This document shows, piece after piece, positions 1 through 9,599 of a DNA stretch of 64,000 bases (the stretch's first letter is position 1; every line of letters begins with the position of its first letter). Source of the DNA: Pseudomonas antarctica (GTDB lineage Bacteria; Pseudomonadota; Gammaproteobacteria; Pseudomonadales; Pseudomonadaceae); the NCBI RefSeq assembly GCF_001647715.1, contig NZ_CP015601.1, positions 62,001 to 126,000 of the forward strand, in the 5' to 3' direction. Under the pieces are notes generated by a model, which saw only the letters and a list, made by a program, of their open reading frames with translations, did not search any database and was not told the DNA's origin. The position numbers and the translations under genes are program-made.

Positions 1-55
1 TTTCCCGCGCATCGCGTTCGGCTTTGGGCGTGGCCTTTTCGGTTTTTTCACTCAT
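1..55 (-). CDS. hrcU: HrcU (SctU) export gate autoprotease, N-terminal fragment
   Basis: Only the first 18 codons are in the window; the gene runs off the left edge. The ATG at 55 overlaps the hrcT stop as ATGA. The start MSEKTEKATPKAERDARE is the charged, cytoplasmic lead-in typical of SctU/FlhB proteins, which sit beside the export gate and switch substrate class after self-cleavage. The assignment rests on this short peptide plus its place as last gene of the hrpJ operon, exactly where hrcU lies in P. syringae. Confidence 0.85.
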   Translation of the reverse strand, partial: MSEKTEKATPKAERDARE

Positions 56-849
56 GGCACGTGCACGATCTGGCCGAGGATGAACTTCAGGTCCAGCCAG
101 TGCTTGAGTTCGCCGTTGCCAAAATCCAGCAAGGTCGGCAGGTACACCAGCAAAAACAGCAGACCGGCCATGCTCTTGGCCGGCATTGCCAACACCGACA
201 CGTTGAGTTGCTGGGCATACAGGCCGACGATAGCGAAGGCCGCTTCGATCAGCAGCAGCAAGCCAATGAACGGCGCAGCGTACAGCAGGGCGTGTTGCAG
301 GGTGCGGTTCAGTTCCCCAAGGAACACGTCCAGGCCCTGGATATCCATGCCCGGCAGCCAGGCGGTGGGCGGCCAAATCACGTAGCTGTCCCAGATCACT
401 TGGGTGATCAGCGACAGGCCGCCCGACAGGATCACCAGCATGATCAGCATTTCCTGGAACAACTCACCCAGGGGCGTGGCGTCCGGCCCCAGGGACGGGT
501 TGAGCTGGCCGCCACTCAGGGCGCCGCGCTGGCTGTCCAGCAGGGCGCCGGCGGTGGCAAACATCCAGAACGGCGCGTACAGCAATAGGCCCAGGAAGAT
601 GCCCAGCACCGACTCCTTGACCAGCAGGCCGGCGATTAAAAACCATTCGTCGTTCTGTGCCGCCAGCACCCGGCCGATGCTCGGCGCCGGGATGAGCGAG
701 ACCGCAATGGTCACGCCGTAGCGCAGTGGCCCCTTCAAGTATTTGAAGCAGAACGCCGGCACCAGGATCATGCACGGCAGAATCCGCGCCATGGCCAGCC
801 CCGTGCCGAGCATCAGCTCGAACAGGTGCTCGCCGTCAAACGGAATCAA
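52..849 (-). CDS. hrcT: HrcT (SctT) inner-membrane export gate protein
   Basis: 265 residues with the hydrophobic layout of SctT/FliR: membrane segments near residues 10-32, 40-60, 75-100, 130-155, 185-210 and 215-240. It forms the export gate channel with HrcR and HrcS. A TTG start at 849 is used because it overlaps the hrcS stop (TTGA) and gives the family length; no ATG lies nearby. The stop overlaps the hrcU ATG, so translational coupling is likely. Nothing is missing compared with P. syringae HrcT. Confidence 0.95.
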   Translation of the reverse strand: MIPFDGEHLFELMLGTGLAMARILPCMILVPAFCFKYLKGPLRYGVTIAVSLIPAPSIGRVLAAQNDEWFLIAGLLVKESVLGIFLGLLLYAPFWMFATAGALLDSQRGALSGGQLNPSLGPDATPLGELFQEMLIMLVILSGGLSLITQVIWDSYVIWPPTAWLPGMDIQGLDVFLGELNRTLQHALLYAAPFIGLLLLIEAAFAIVGLYAQQLNVSVLAMPAKSMAGLLFLLVYLPTLLDFGNGELKHWLDLKFILGQIVHVP

Positions 850-1124
850 TGCGCGCCACCGGTGCGTGCGATCAGGTCGAACGCCAAGTTGATGAACGAG
901 ATCAGCTCCACGCCGATCCAGCGCCCGGTGCCGGCCAGGGTCAGGCCGACGGCGGCCAGCTTGACGCCGAAGGGCAGGGTCTGGTCCTGAATCTGCGTCA
1001 GGGCCTGCAACAGCGAGGTCAGCACGCCCACCAATACCGCCACCAGCAACGGCGGGGCGGTGAGGATCACCACTAGATACATGCCTTGCTTGAACAGCTC
1101 CAACGCTTCCACGGCCACACTCAC
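846..1124 (-). CDS. hrcS: HrcS (SctS) export gate protein
   Basis: 92 residues with two membrane segments (about 17-42 and 52-75) separated by a short loop, the hairpin of SctS/FliQ proteins that wraps the HrcR-HrcT core. The loop contains the conserved [10 protein letters not shown] stretch. The ATG at 1124 overlaps the hrcR stop, and its own stop overlaps the hrcT TTG. Length and position are exactly those of the Hrp1 family. Confidence 0.95.
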   Translation of the reverse strand: MSVAVEALELFKQGMYLVVILTAPPLLVAVLVGVLTSLLQALTQIQDQTLPFGVKLAAVGLTLAGTGRWIGVELISFINLAFDLIARTGGAH

Positions 1125-1774
1125 AGATAGGAATAGAACAGGCTGTCGAGCAAGCGTGACCAGCCTTGCACGAGCACGAACAGCAGCAGCTTGAGGGGCA
1201 GCGAAATGGTCATCGGCGACACCATTTGCATGCCCAGCGCCAGCAGCAGGTTGGAAACGATCAGGTCAATCACAATGAACGGGATGTAGATCAGAAAGCC
1301 GATCTGAAACCCGGCCTGCAGCTCCGAGAGCACGAACGCCGGGATCGCCAGCAGCAGGTCGTTGCTGTTGGCTTTATCGGCCATCTCGGCCGGCCACATA
1401 CGATGGGTGTTTTCCAGCAGATGGGCCTGCACATCCGGGTCAGTATTGCGGGTCATGAAGTGCAACAACGGCTGGATGACCTTGTTGGCGCTGGCCTCGA
1501 GCTTTTCGGTGGTGCCGATCTGTAGTGGGCTGTCGTTGATCCGTTGCTGAATCTCATGGGCCACCGGGGCCATGACGAACAGCGTCGCGGCCAGGGCGAT
1601 GCCATACATCGCGATGTTCGGCGGCACCTGTTGCACGCCGATGGCATTGCGGGTGATCAGCAGCACCATGGAGATCTTCAGGAACGCCGTGCAGACGATC
1701 AGAAACAGCGGGATCAACGACAGCGCACCCAAAAACAGCGCGAGCATGATGGGGTTCATGCCGTCCAACATCAT
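1121..1774 (-). CDS. hrcR: HrcR (SctR) export gate protein
   Basis: 217 residues, SctR/FliP family (FliP_P domain). The N-terminal hydrophobic block (about 10-35) is followed by the family motif [10 protein letters not shown] and then a conserved run around [10 protein letters not shown]. Two further C-terminal membrane segments (about 150-205) include the [13 protein letters not shown] motif. It forms the pentameric core of the export gate. Overlaps hrcQb upstream and hrcS downstream by four bases each. Confidence 0.96.
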   Translation of the reverse strand: MMLDGMNPIMLALFLGALSLIPLFLIVCTAFLKISMVLLITRNAIGVQQVPPNIAMYGIALAATLFVMAPVAHEIQQRINDSPLQIGTTEKLEASANKVIQPLLHFMTRNTDPDVQAHLLENTHRMWPAEMADKANSNDLLLAIPAFVLSELQAGFQIGFLIYIPFIVIDLIVSNLLLALGMQMVSPMTISLPLKLLLFVLVQGWSRLLDSLFYSYL

Positions 1775-2133
1775 CGATCAAATACCACACGGGTAATCCG
1801 CAGGCCCAGGCGCCCATCTACGTCTACCAGCTCACCGTGGGCAACCACGCGTTCGCCATGGCACAACGTGGCTTCACCTGGCGCGATGCCGGTAATACCC
1901 ACCACCGAACCCGGCGCTAAGCGTTGCATCTCGTCGAGGGTAAAACTGACATCCCCTGCGCGTACAGTCAGTTCAAGGCTCAAACCGTTCAGCGCAGAGG
2001 CGGGCGCGGCGTCGTGAGCTGGCATGTCTGTCGGGGCGTGGTCGTCCCAGGGTTGCCTAGGTTCTTCGTCGAACGGGACACTGGCTTCTTTCTTGCCCAC
2101 GTCGCTATCGGCCCCAAAGTGTGGCTCATTCAT
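1771..2133 (-). CDS. hrcQb: HrcQb, C-terminal half of the split C-ring (SctQ) protein
   Basis: 120 residues. The acidic, proline-rich first 45 residues are poorly conserved; residues about 47-118 form a SpoA (surface presentation of antigens) domain. The product is half of the cytoplasmic C-ring that receives substrates and chaperones. The split of SctQ into hrcQa and hrcQb is a hallmark of the P. syringae-type Hrp1 system, and the two frames overlap by 8 bases here. Confidence 0.93.
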   Translation of the reverse strand: MNEPHFGADSDVGKKEASVPFDEEPRQPWDDHAPTDMPAHDAAPASALNGLSLELTVRAGDVSFTLDEMQRLAPGSVVGITGIAPGEATLCHGERVVAHGELVDVDGRLGLRITRVVFDR

Positions 2134-2848
2134 GGTGTAGGTCTTCCTCGTGAAGCAGCCGGAGCTGCAATTGGTCGTTCAAGGTTTCGCTGTGTACGCG
2201 CCACAGGCGCTCACCCAACAGCAATCGGCCCTGGCCCTGGGGGTCGAAGCGCGGGGTGGCGGGCAGCAACACATCGCCGGGGCGTAATGAGCGCAGTTCA
2301 TTGACGCTCAGCTGCAAGCGGCCGAGTTCCAGCGGGCAGTGCAAGGGCCAGTCCTGCGGCCATTGCTGTTCGAGGTAGTGCCAAGGGGCGGCATCGAACA
2401 GCTGTAGCAGGATGTCGGCGCCGCACTTCACTACTCCGTGGACCCGCTCGCCGCCGCGCTCGACACCGATGCGGCACTCCAGGCACTCGGCCAGCGGTGG
2501 GCAAGCCTGCGGTATGGGTTCGAGAGGCGAAAGCAGGTCGTAAATAGCGTCTGGAAACTGTTGATTGATCAACTGCCAGTACCACGCTTGTAGTTCTCCA
2601 GCGGCAATGACCGGGGTTTCCCCCAGCAGGCTCAACAGTGCGTCGGCATTGCTCAGTTGCAGCGGGCCGTGTTTGCTCGACAGGTTCAGGCGCAGGTCAT
2701 CGGGGTAGCTGCCAGGCTGTAACAACGGGCCCAGGGTCAAGTATCCGGACGTTTCGCCGCTGCCATACGCTAGCCACCGTCCGCGCCCCAGCGCCTGGCA
2801 CGCGTTCGCCATCGTCGATGACATGCGGCGCAGTGCCAGGGCTTTCAT
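2126..2848 (-). CDS. hrcQa: HrcQa, N-terminal half of the split C-ring (SctQ) protein
   Basis: 240 residues, with the first SpoA-like domain near residues 160-235, including the LRPGDVLLP motif typical of SctQ/FliM-type proteins. It pairs with HrcQb to form the sorting platform. The start ATG at 2848 overlaps the hrpP stop. No truncation is seen. Confidence 0.92.
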   Translation of the reverse strand: MKALALRRMSSTMANACQALGRGRWLAYGSGETSGYLTLGPLLQPGSYPDDLRLNLSSKHGPLQLSNADALLSLLGETPVIAAGELQAWYWQLINQQFPDAIYDLLSPLEPIPQACPPLAECLECRIGVERGGERVHGVVKCGADILLQLFDAAPWHYLEQQWPQDWPLHCPLELGRLQLSVNELRSLRPGDVLLPATPRFDPQGQGRLLLGERLWRVHSETLNDQLQLRLLHEEDLHHE

Positions 2849-3399
2849 GCGTCACCTGCCGGCTGTAGAGACAGCTCCACGGCATGGCCCAGGGCCTGGG
2901 AAAACGCCTCCTCGCAGGCGGGCTGATGGCGGCCCAGGCGCCCCAGCACATCGCGACGCGAGAAGCTCAGACGGATCGCCCAATGGGAGGGATTTTTTTG
3001 CGCCTGGATCTGTACCTTGCCCAGGTTGGGCATCAGCAGGGTGGCGCTGAACGGGCGATTGCCCACGTCTGGCAGCCGCAGTGCCAGTTCATCGACCAGC
3101 TGTGTCGGGACGCCCTCGATGGGCGTGAACATTGAAAAATGGCTGCTCCCACCGTCCTGTGAGCCGGACTGATCGTCCTGCTCGCCCGGCAGCGGCGCGA
3201 TCAATTGCTCAAAGAGCACACCGTCAGCGTCCAGCTGCGGGCTGCTGTCACTCAGCACTCGGCTGTCGGCTTGACGGTTGCGCAGCACGTCATTGCGCTT
3301 GGGCGCCGGGTTGCCGGTCGGGTAAGGCGTGGCGGGCACGGCGGCTGTTTTTACCGGCGCCGGTGGCGGTGCCAGGTGCTTAATCGGCTCAGTTCTCAT
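2845..3399 (-). CDS. hrpP: HrpP, needle-length control/substrate-switch protein
   Basis: 184 residues from the ATG at 3399 (an earlier in-frame start at 3411 lies deeper inside hrpO). The N-terminal two thirds are proline- and alanine-rich and low in conservation; the last 75 residues fit the T3S4-type domain of the YscP/FliK/HrpP class. Known role in P. syringae: a secreted regulator of pilus length and of the change to effector export. Identification is mainly positional between hrpO and hrcQa, supported by length. Confidence 0.85.
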   Translation of the reverse strand: MRTEPIKHLAPPPAPVKTAAVPATPYPTGNPAPKRNDVLRNRQADSRVLSDSSPQLDADGVLFEQLIAPLPGEQDDQSGSQDGGSSHFSMFTPIEGVPTQLVDELALRLPDVGNRPFSATLLMPNLGKVQIQAQKNPSHWAIRLSFSRRDVLGRLGRHQPACEEAFSQALGHAVELSLQPAGDA

Positions 3400-3838
3400 C
3401 AAGGCTCTCACTCATGCAGGAGAGTTTTTCCACCGCACGCTGGTGCGCCTTGACGGCTTGCTGCGCTTGCTGAAGTTGGTACTCCTGCTCCTCGATGCGT
3501 CCGCGCAACTGGCTGACGCTCTGACGGATGTGCGCGAGGTGGTCGAGCATGCGTCGCTCCTTTTCGTGCCAACGTTCGATATCGTTCAGCTCCATGGTTC
3601 TTTCCAGGTGCGTGTCCGACAGCTGTTGACGTCGCAGCTTCTGGTTATCGCGTTCCTGATTGAGCGAAGCCGTGCTGATCAGCAACTGCTCCTGGAGCTG
3701 GTGCAGTTCCTGCTCGATTTGCCGACGGGCACGTTCTGCGCTCGCCTGACGGTGTAGGCGCAACGGCGTCAGTACGCAGATGGCGTGCTCCAATGCAGCG
3801 CGGTCCAGGTCTACTTCCAGGTCTTCGTCCATGTTCAA
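3389..3838 (-). CDS. hrpO: HrpO, FliJ/YscO-like coiled-coil stalk protein
   Basis: 149 residues, almost entirely heptad-like and rich in Gln, Glu, Arg and Leu from residue 20 to 145, as expected for a FliJ/YscO-type coiled coil that sits in the ATPase ring and links it to HrcV. Overlaps hrcN by four bases and hrpP by about ten. The sequence itself is too low in complexity for a firm call; synteny decides. Confidence 0.88.
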   Translation of the reverse strand: MNMDEDLEVDLDRAALEHAICVLTPLRLHRQASAERARRQIEQELHQLQEQLLISTASLNQERDNQKLRRQQLSDTHLERTMELNDIERWHEKERRMLDHLAHIRQSVSQLRGRIEEQEYQLQQAQQAVKAHQRAVEKLSCMSESLDEN

Positions 3839-5184
3839 TCCGGTAATTGCGAGGTGATGTAATCGAGGCGCGCCAGGGTGTCGTCGAGGCTCACAGGCTC
3901 ACGCAGGTCCTGGCGCAGGAACTGGTTGATTGTTTCGTGCAGCTGCACCGCGCAGTCGGTGACCGGATCCGTCCCGGCCTGGTATTCCCCCAGGCGCAGG
4001 AGCATTTCCACTTGTCGGTAGGCGGCCATTAACTGGCGCAGGCGGTTGTTGTTGCGCACGTGTTCGCGGCTGGTGATATTGCCCAGGATCCGGCTGATGC
4101 TGGCCGGCACGTCGATGGCGGGGTAGTGCCCGCGCTCGGCCAACTTGCGCGACAACACAATGTGCCCGTCCAGCAGCGAACGCACTTCGTCGGCCACTGG
4201 GTCGTTCATCGAGTCGGCCTCGATCAGCACGGTATAAATCGCGGTAATCGAGCCGTTTTCACTCATGCCGGCGCGCTCCACCAACTGCGGCAGCAATGTG
4301 TACACCGAGGGCGGCAGGCCGCCGCGGCCCAGTGGCTCACCGGCGGCAATCCCGATTTCCCGTTGGGCGCGGGCAAAACGCGTCAGCGAATCGATCAGCA
4401 ACAGCACTTTCAGGCCGCGCTGGCGGTAGGCTTCGGCAATGGCCGTGGCGGTGAAGGCCGCACGTGCACGCTCCATGCTCGAACGGTCGGATGTGGCGCA
4501 GATCAGCACCGAGCGGTGGCGCAGTTCGTCATCCAGTTCATGGTCGAGGAATTCACGCAGTTCGCGCCCGCGCTCACCAATCAGGCCGAAGACAATCACG
4601 TCGCAGTCGATATTGCGGGCCATCTCCGCGAGCAGCGTGGTCTTGCCGCAACCGGCGCCGGCGAAGAGGCCGACGCGCTGCCCTTCACCGATCAGAATGG
4701 CACTGTCAATCGCGCGAATGCCGGTAGGCAGCGCATTGCTGATGCGTGGTTTCTGCATCGGCGGCAACGCGGCGGCAATCACCGGGGTGGTGGTGCGCGG
4801 GTCGTGCAAGCCGGCGAAGGCGCCGTCGCCATCGCCCAACAGCGGTCGGCCGAAACCATCGAGCACGCGCCCCAACAGTTGGTCATCCACGCCAATGCGG
4901 TGGGCCATGCCCAGCGGTTCGATACGCGCCCCGACCTGGATGCCTTCGGGCGTGCCAAGGGCGCTGAGCAAAGTACATTGGGGGGTAAAGCCTACGATTT
5001 CCGCGAGCATGGTGCTGCCGTGGCCCTTGCTGACCTGGCAGAGGTCGCCGATTTTGGCCGCCGGTACCTGGCACTCCAGCAAGATCCCGCTGACCGCCGA
5101 CACTCGCCCGCTGATGCGCACGGCCGAACAGTGGGCCAGGCGTGTGCGCTGTTCCTCGGTCCAACGCGCGAGGGCGGGGTTCAC
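3835..5184 (-). CDS. hrcN: HrcN (SctN) type III secretion ATPase
   Basis: 449 residues. Beta-barrel domain at 20-90, then the P-loop GAGCGKTT near residue 175, GERGRE near 205, Walker B LLLIDSLTR near 263 and the PSVYTLLPQLVERAG region near 295. This is the F1-like hexameric ATPase that unfolds substrates and strips chaperones at the base of the injectisome. All catalytic motifs are intact. Overlaps hrpQ and hrpO by four bases. Confidence 0.98.
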   Translation of the reverse strand: MNPALARWTEEQRTRLAHCSAVRISGRVSAVSGILLECQVPAAKIGDLCQVSKGHGSTMLAEIVGFTPQCTLLSALGTPEGIQVGARIEPLGMAHRIGVDDQLLGRVLDGFGRPLLGDGDGAFAGLHDPRTTTPVIAAALPPMQKPRISNALPTGIRAIDSAILIGEGQRVGLFAGAGCGKTTLLAEMARNIDCDVIVFGLIGERGRELREFLDHELDDELRHRSVLICATSDRSSMERARAAFTATAIAEAYRQRGLKVLLLIDSLTRFARAQREIGIAAGEPLGRGGLPPSVYTLLPQLVERAGMSENGSITAIYTVLIEADSMNDPVADEVRSLLDGHIVLSRKLAERGHYPAIDVPASISRILGNITSREHVRNNNRLRQLMAAYRQVEMLLRLGEYQAGTDPVTDCAVQLHETINQFLRQDLREPVSLDDTLARLDYITSQLPD

Positions 5185-6125
5185 CAGTGCATCTCGATGT
5201 GTTGGTCGCCGTCGAACTCGATGTGCTGCTCATCCAGGCGCGCGAGGCGCAGCCCCTTTAACTGGTCGCCGAGGTACATCCGGTGGCCGTCGGCGGTGAC
5301 TAGGTGTGCGTTACTGCCCGAGATGATTTGCACAATAGCAAACGGCAGGCCGGTGCCCACGGCGGTGACTTTGTCGAGCACCGGCACACCCGATGCAAAG
5401 CGTTCGTTGAAGCCCTTGAGCATGCGCGTGTAGATCGGCAGCGCGTCGTCTTTAAGGTGACCCTGGAGGACCAGGCCGTCGTCGCTGTCTTCCACACTGA
5501 CCTCGGTCAGCAGGCGATCACTGAGCAACGTGCTGAGGCGGCGCCGTACTTCATCGCGGCTGGTCAGGCTGATTTTTTCCGATACCGGCGCCTGCGCGGG
5601 TTTGGCGGATGCAGCAGCCGGCGGGCTCTGTTGCGCCACGGCGGCCGGCGCCGGAACGCCCACAGTGCGGCTCAAACCCCAGGAGGCGCCTGCTGCACCG
5701 ACGACCAAACCGGCAAGTACCCCGCACGCCAGCTTTAGCCGTGACACGCGCGGCGGCGGCAACGGGCGCGGTGCGGCGATCGGTTCGTGCACCGGCGGCT
5801 GTGTCGGCGCCACCAGCATCGGCACTTGCGGCCACGCCTCTTTGGCAGGCGCCAGGCACAGCCACACATTGCCGAGCACAAAGGTCTGGTTGGGGGTCAG
5901 CACCGTGGTGGCGAGGGCATGCCCTTCGGCGTCGTTGATCAGGCTTTGTTCGGCATCCAGCTTCCAGCCCGCTTCGGTGCGGCTCAGGCGACAATGCAGC
6001 GCCGCGATGCCTGGGTCGTACAGCGCCAGGTCATGGTCGGCATGCGCACCGATCAGCCATTGCTCGCCGATCAGCGGCAGTGCGGCGCCCTGGTGCAGGC
6101 CGTTGAGTACGCGCAGTTCAAACAT
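5181..6125 (-). CDS. hrpQ: HrpQ (SctD) inner-membrane ring protein
   Basis: 314 residues from the ATG at 6125, chosen over an upstream start at 6179 because the sequence MFELRVLNG matches the family start and the earlier one would enter hrcV. Residues 1-95 form an FHA-like cytoplasmic domain, a membrane segment lies near 130-150, and the periplasmic part (about 185-314) carries BON-like ring-building repeats. It forms the outer of the two inner-membrane rings. Confidence 0.92.
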   Translation of the reverse strand: MFELRVLNGLHQGAALPLIGEQWLIGAHADHDLALYDPGIAALHCRLSRTEAGWKLDAEQSLINDAEGHALATTVLTPNQTFVLGNVWLCLAPAKEAWPQVPMLVAPTQPPVHEPIAAPRPLPPPRVSRLKLACGVLAGLVVGAAGASWGLSRTVGVPAPAAVAQQSPPAAASAKPAQAPVSEKISLTSRDEVRRRLSTLLSDRLLTEVSVEDSDDGLVLQGHLKDDALPIYTRMLKGFNERFASGVPVLDKVTAVGTGLPFAIVQIISGSNAHLVTADGHRMYLGDQLKGLRLARLDEQHIEFDGDQHIEMHW

Positions 6126-6142
6126 CGCAGAGGCTCCAGGTG

Positions 6143-8239
6143 TCATGCGGCATATTCGTCTTCTTCCTGTGGGGAACACTCGTCTTCAAGGTCGAAGCGA
6201 CCCAGCACTTTGACTTCGGCGGCATTGCTGATTTCGGCGAAGGACAGCACCGGCACATGGTGGAATTCATCTTGCAGCAGCGTGCGCAGCGGGCTGCGCA
6301 AATCCTGCGCCACCAACATCACCGCACGCTCGGTGGAGCGCAGCGGGAACGCCATGCGCAGTTGCTGTACCAGCAACAGGCTGGACTCGCTGTTGAGGGC
6401 AAAAAAGGTTTCGGTCTGGGTCTGGCGCAAGCTGTCGCGCAGGATGCCTTCGCTTTCCGGGGTCAGCAGCCACACCTGCAGGCCTAATGCGCTGCAATAC
6501 TGGTTGTAGATCAGGGATTTGAGAGCGATGCGCACATAGTCGTTGAGGGCGGTGACGTCGCGTTCGTGCTGGCCGTGTTCGATCAGCGTCTCGGCAATCA
6601 CCCGTACGCCGCGCAGCGGTACGCATTCCGATGCCAGGCGTTGCAGCACCTGGGAAAAACGCGCCAGCGGCACCACACGCTGCAGCTCCTGGGCCACCTC
6701 CGGTTGTTCCGACTCCAGCCAGCCGAGAATCGCCTTGGTTTCCTGCAAACCGATAAATTGTGGCCCGCACACCTGCAAGGCGCGCTCCATACGTTCGATG
6801 ATCAGGGTGCTGGCGGTCACCACCGGCAGGCCCTGCAACTGCGGTGCGTCGCCGGGCATCCACAGCCATTGGCTTTCCTGGCGGTCCACGGTGCCGGTGA
6901 TAGCCTGTTCCAGCTGATGGACGACTCGTGCCTGGGCGTCAATGGCGACATGGGTCTGGCTCAGGGTGGCCTTGAACATCGGCACTTCGTAGACCACGAA
7001 ACGGAACTCGTCCTGCTCAAGATGGGACAGGTACTCGATGATGAACGAGGGCAACGTCAGGCCATAATTGACCACCAAACGGTTGCGACGCTGACGGATC
7101 TCGCTGACCAGCGATTCCACCAGTGCGCGGTTCTGTGAGGGGTGAAATTGCAGGACAAATTGCCGGCTCGGCAGGAACACCCGCAAGTCTTCCTTGCCAT
7201 TGTTCTCGGGGGAGACGTGTACCGGTTGTTCGGTCACCACCTTGGGTTTGGCCCGCTGCAATTGTAGGAAACCGCCGAGGCTGCAAATGATGGCGATGGT
7301 GATAAATACGGCGGTGGGCATTCCCGGCATGGCGGCAAAGCCAAGCATGGCCACCGAGGCGATGATCCACGCTTTGGGCTGGCTGGTGATCTGTTCGGCA
7401 ATTTCGCGGCCGATGTTGGCGTCGGCCGCCGCGTTGTCGTTGCTCACGCGCGTGATGATCATGCCCGAGGTCACGGAGATCAGCAGGGCCGGAATCTGCG
7501 CGATCAGGCCGTCGCCGATGGTCAGCACGGTGTAGAGCTGCACCGCATCGCCGGCGCTCATGCCATGTTGGATAACGCCGATGGAGATGCCGCCAATCAT
7601 GTTGATGGCCACGATGATCAGGCTGGCGATGGCGTCGCCATTGACGAACTTCATCGCGCCGTCCATGGCCCCAAACAGCTGGCTTTCCTTGCCCAGCTCA
7701 GAGCGCCGGCGCTTGGCTTCCTGCACGTTGATCAGGTTGGCGCGCAGGTCGCTGTCGATGGACATTTGCTTGCCGGGCATCGCATCGAGGGTGAAGCGTG
7801 CACCCACTTCGGCAACCCGTTCCGAGCCCTTGGTGATCACCAGAAAGTTGACCACCGTGAGGATCATGAAGATCACCATGCCCACCGCCAGGTTGCCGCC
7901 CACCACGAACTGGCCGAAGGCCTGGACGATGTGGCCGGCATCCTGGTTCAGCAGGATCAGGCGCGTGGTCGAAATCGACAGCGCCAGGCGAAACATGGTG
8001 GTGATCAGCAGCACCGACGGAAACGTCGAGAAAGCCAGGGGCCGGGGCAGGTGCATGGCCAGCATGATCAGCAGGCAGGAGATGCAGATGTTGACCGCAA
8101 TCAGGATATCAACCAGCCAGGTCGGCAGCGGCGTGATCATCATGAACACGATGGCCAGCACCACAAATGCCCCAACGATCTCGGAGCGGCGCATGGCCGC
8201 TAGGGCGATCTGGTTCAGCAGGTTGACGATTTTGTGCAT
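6143..8239 (-). CDS. hrcV: HrcV (SctV) major export apparatus protein
   Basis: 698 residues from the ATG at 8239, which overlaps the hrpJ stop as ATGA; an upstream in-frame start at 8344 lies inside hrpJ. About eight membrane segments in residues 20-325 include the FHIPEP-type signature region around FTLDAMPGKQMSID. A large cytoplasmic domain (about 350-698) forms the nonameric ring that docks HrpJ and chaperone-effector pairs. Seventeen bases separate it from hrpQ. Confidence 0.97.
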   Translation of the reverse strand: MHKIVNLLNQIALAAMRRSEIVGAFVVLAIVFMMITPLPTWLVDILIAVNICISCLLIMLAMHLPRPLAFSTFPSVLLITTMFRLALSISTTRLILLNQDAGHIVQAFGQFVVGGNLAVGMVIFMILTVVNFLVITKGSERVAEVGARFTLDAMPGKQMSIDSDLRANLINVQEAKRRRSELGKESQLFGAMDGAMKFVNGDAIASLIIVAINMIGGISIGVIQHGMSAGDAVQLYTVLTIGDGLIAQIPALLISVTSGMIITRVSNDNAAADANIGREIAEQITSQPKAWIIASVAMLGFAAMPGMPTAVFITIAIICSLGGFLQLQRAKPKVVTEQPVHVSPENNGKEDLRVFLPSRQFVLQFHPSQNRALVESLVSEIRQRRNRLVVNYGLTLPSFIIEYLSHLEQDEFRFVVYEVPMFKATLSQTHVAIDAQARVVHQLEQAITGTVDRQESQWLWMPGDAPQLQGLPVVTASTLIIERMERALQVCGPQFIGLQETKAILGWLESEQPEVAQELQRVVPLARFSQVLQRLASECVPLRGVRVIAETLIEHGQHERDVTALNDYVRIALKSLIYNQYCSALGLQVWLLTPESEGILRDSLRQTQTETFFALNSESSLLLVQQLRMAFPLRSTERAVMLVAQDLRSPLRTLLQDEFHHVPVLSFAEISNAAEVKVLGRFDLEDECSPQEEDEYAA

Positions 8240-9354
8240 CAGACAGGTCGCCCCTTGGCCAGTTTTTGCTCTTGCTGGGTCAACTCGGCCATCAGCATCA
8301 GCAAGTTGCCCAGGGCGTTCTGGCGGGCCTTGAGGTCTTTCCACAACAGGATCGGCAACTGTTGCAGCATCGGACGCAGGCCATTGAGAAACGACAGCTG
8401 ATGCTTGAGTTGTGAGCCACCAATAAATTGCGTCAGCTGCAGGGTTTCATGCAGGTTCATGCCCTTGCCCGACAACACCAGCAGGTGCTTGAGAAAGGTC
8501 GGTGCGTTGAGTTGCAGCGCCGGGTTCTTGCCGCGCATGCGCCCCAGCAAGTGTTCGCAGTTGTGCAACAAGGTGGATACATGTCGGGCGGTATTAAGGC
8601 CGTGCATCAGCGTGCGCAGTTGCTGGCGGGTGCTGGACGGGGTGAAGGCGGCCATGTCGTCGGCGATCGCTCTGCGCAAGTCGCGCAGGGTCGGCTCGAA
8701 GTGGTGCTCGCCTTCTTCCTGGCCGAGGAGGGTGTCGATCAGGCTGGAAATCGTGGGTTGGCCCACTACGCCGTTGTAGTAAAGGTCGCGCAGGGTTTGC
8801 CGGCGGCGTGGGTTAAGGCTGGAGCGGGCAAAGGCGCGGGCCGTGTTGATGCCCGCGCGTGCGCGGTTGCCGTGTTGGTGACGCAGCACCCGCAGTTGCT
8901 GGGACAGCAGCACGTGCTCCTCGCTGGCACCTTCGTTAAAGGCTTGGCGCGCGGCGGCTTGCAGCATCACATGGGCTTTTGCCGCATCGCCGCCGGCCGA
9001 GCGCAGCACCTCGTCGAGGATGCTGTTGTCGATCACCTGGCGCTTGAGTTGCTTGCGCAAATTGCGCACCACTGAATCGAGGTTCAAGTCCTGGGTGCCC
9101 ATCAGCAACTCGTACAGCTCACCCAGTTTCATCGCTTTGGATTGCAGCGTCGTGCTGCTGATCACCAAGTCGCGCTGGCTCAGTGATTGGCTTTGCTGGA
9201 TCAGTGCCGAGGTGAATCGGGCCACTTGCTGAGGGGTGCTGCCCTGGTCTTTGGCGATCGTCGGCGCCATGGCCGCAGACGTGGCTTCAGGCCTTGGCGT
9301 AACCGGGAAAACTGGCTGGATCGCGACGATGGGGTTGAACGCGGAAATTTTCAT
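8239..9354 (-). CDS. hrpJ: HrpJ (SctW) gatekeeper/secretion control protein
   Basis: 371 residues with the helical HrpJ/YopN/InvE layout: a Ser/Thr/Gln-rich N-terminus (1-60) followed by a long all-helical domain (70-370). HrpJ controls the order of translocator and effector release and is itself secreted in P. syringae. First gene of the operon; a consensus hrp box ends 33 bases upstream of the ATG. Confidence 0.93.
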   Translation of the reverse strand: MKISAFNPIVAIQPVFPVTPRPEATSAAMAPTIAKDQGSTPQQVARFTSALIQQSQSLSQRDLVISSTTLQSKAMKLGELYELLMGTQDLNLDSVVRNLRKQLKRQVIDNSILDEVLRSAGGDAAKAHVMLQAAARQAFNEGASEEHVLLSQQLRVLRHQHGNRARAGINTARAFARSSLNPRRRQTLRDLYYNGVVGQPTISSLIDTLLGQEEGEHHFEPTLRDLRRAIADDMAAFTPSSTRQQLRTLMHGLNTARHVSTLLHNCEHLLGRMRGKNPALQLNAPTFLKHLLVLSGKGMNLHETLQLTQFIGGSQLKHQLSFLNGLRPMLQQLPILLWKDLKARQNALGNLLMLMAELTQQEQKLAKGRPV

Positions 9355-9386
9355 GGCGCGGCACTGACGCAGGGGATCATGCTTAG

Positions 9387-9414
9387 TTAGTGGGGGCTTT
9401 TGCTAACGGGTTCC
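9387..9414 (-). promoter_or_regulatory. hrp box (HrpL promoter) of the hrpJ operon
   Basis: Reading the minus strand: GGAACC, a 15-base spacer, then CCACTAA. This is a perfect match to the HrpL consensus GGAACC-N15/16-CCACNNA and lies directly before hrpJ. Confidence 0.95.
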
Positions 9415-9547
9415 ACTTGATAAGGCAATAGAAAAAGTGTGCATAAATATGTATTGGTCTAGATACATTTGTGCAGGATCTTGCATATTTCCAAAATCCT
9501 TATAAAAAATATGCTTATAAAACAGCCGGATAGGGCTTGTGTATTTG

Positions 9548-9563
9548 TGGCATGTATATCGCT
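9548..9563 (+). promoter_or_regulatory. Sigma-54 (-24/-12) promoter of hrpL
   Basis: TGGCATGTATATCGCT fits the RpoN consensus with GG and GC ten bases apart. In P. syringae hrpL is transcribed by sigma-54 with the enhancer proteins HrpR and HrpS, which are not in this window. Predicted transcription start is about 9574, which helps to choose the hrpL start codon. Confidence 0.8.
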
Positions 9564-9599
9564 CTGTAAGTAGGACATATCTTGAAATGGTATTTGTCC

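Noticed and set aside
61..588. Long plus-strand open frames opposite hrcT-hrcV and other hrc genes (for example 4060-5433)
   Set aside because: They are antisense shadows in GC-rich coding DNA, with Gln/His/Arg-rich composition and no ribosome sites.
4060..5299. Possible programmed frameshift or overlapping genes in hrcN
   Set aside because: The hrcN frame is complete and all ATPase motifs are in order; the other frames are shadows.
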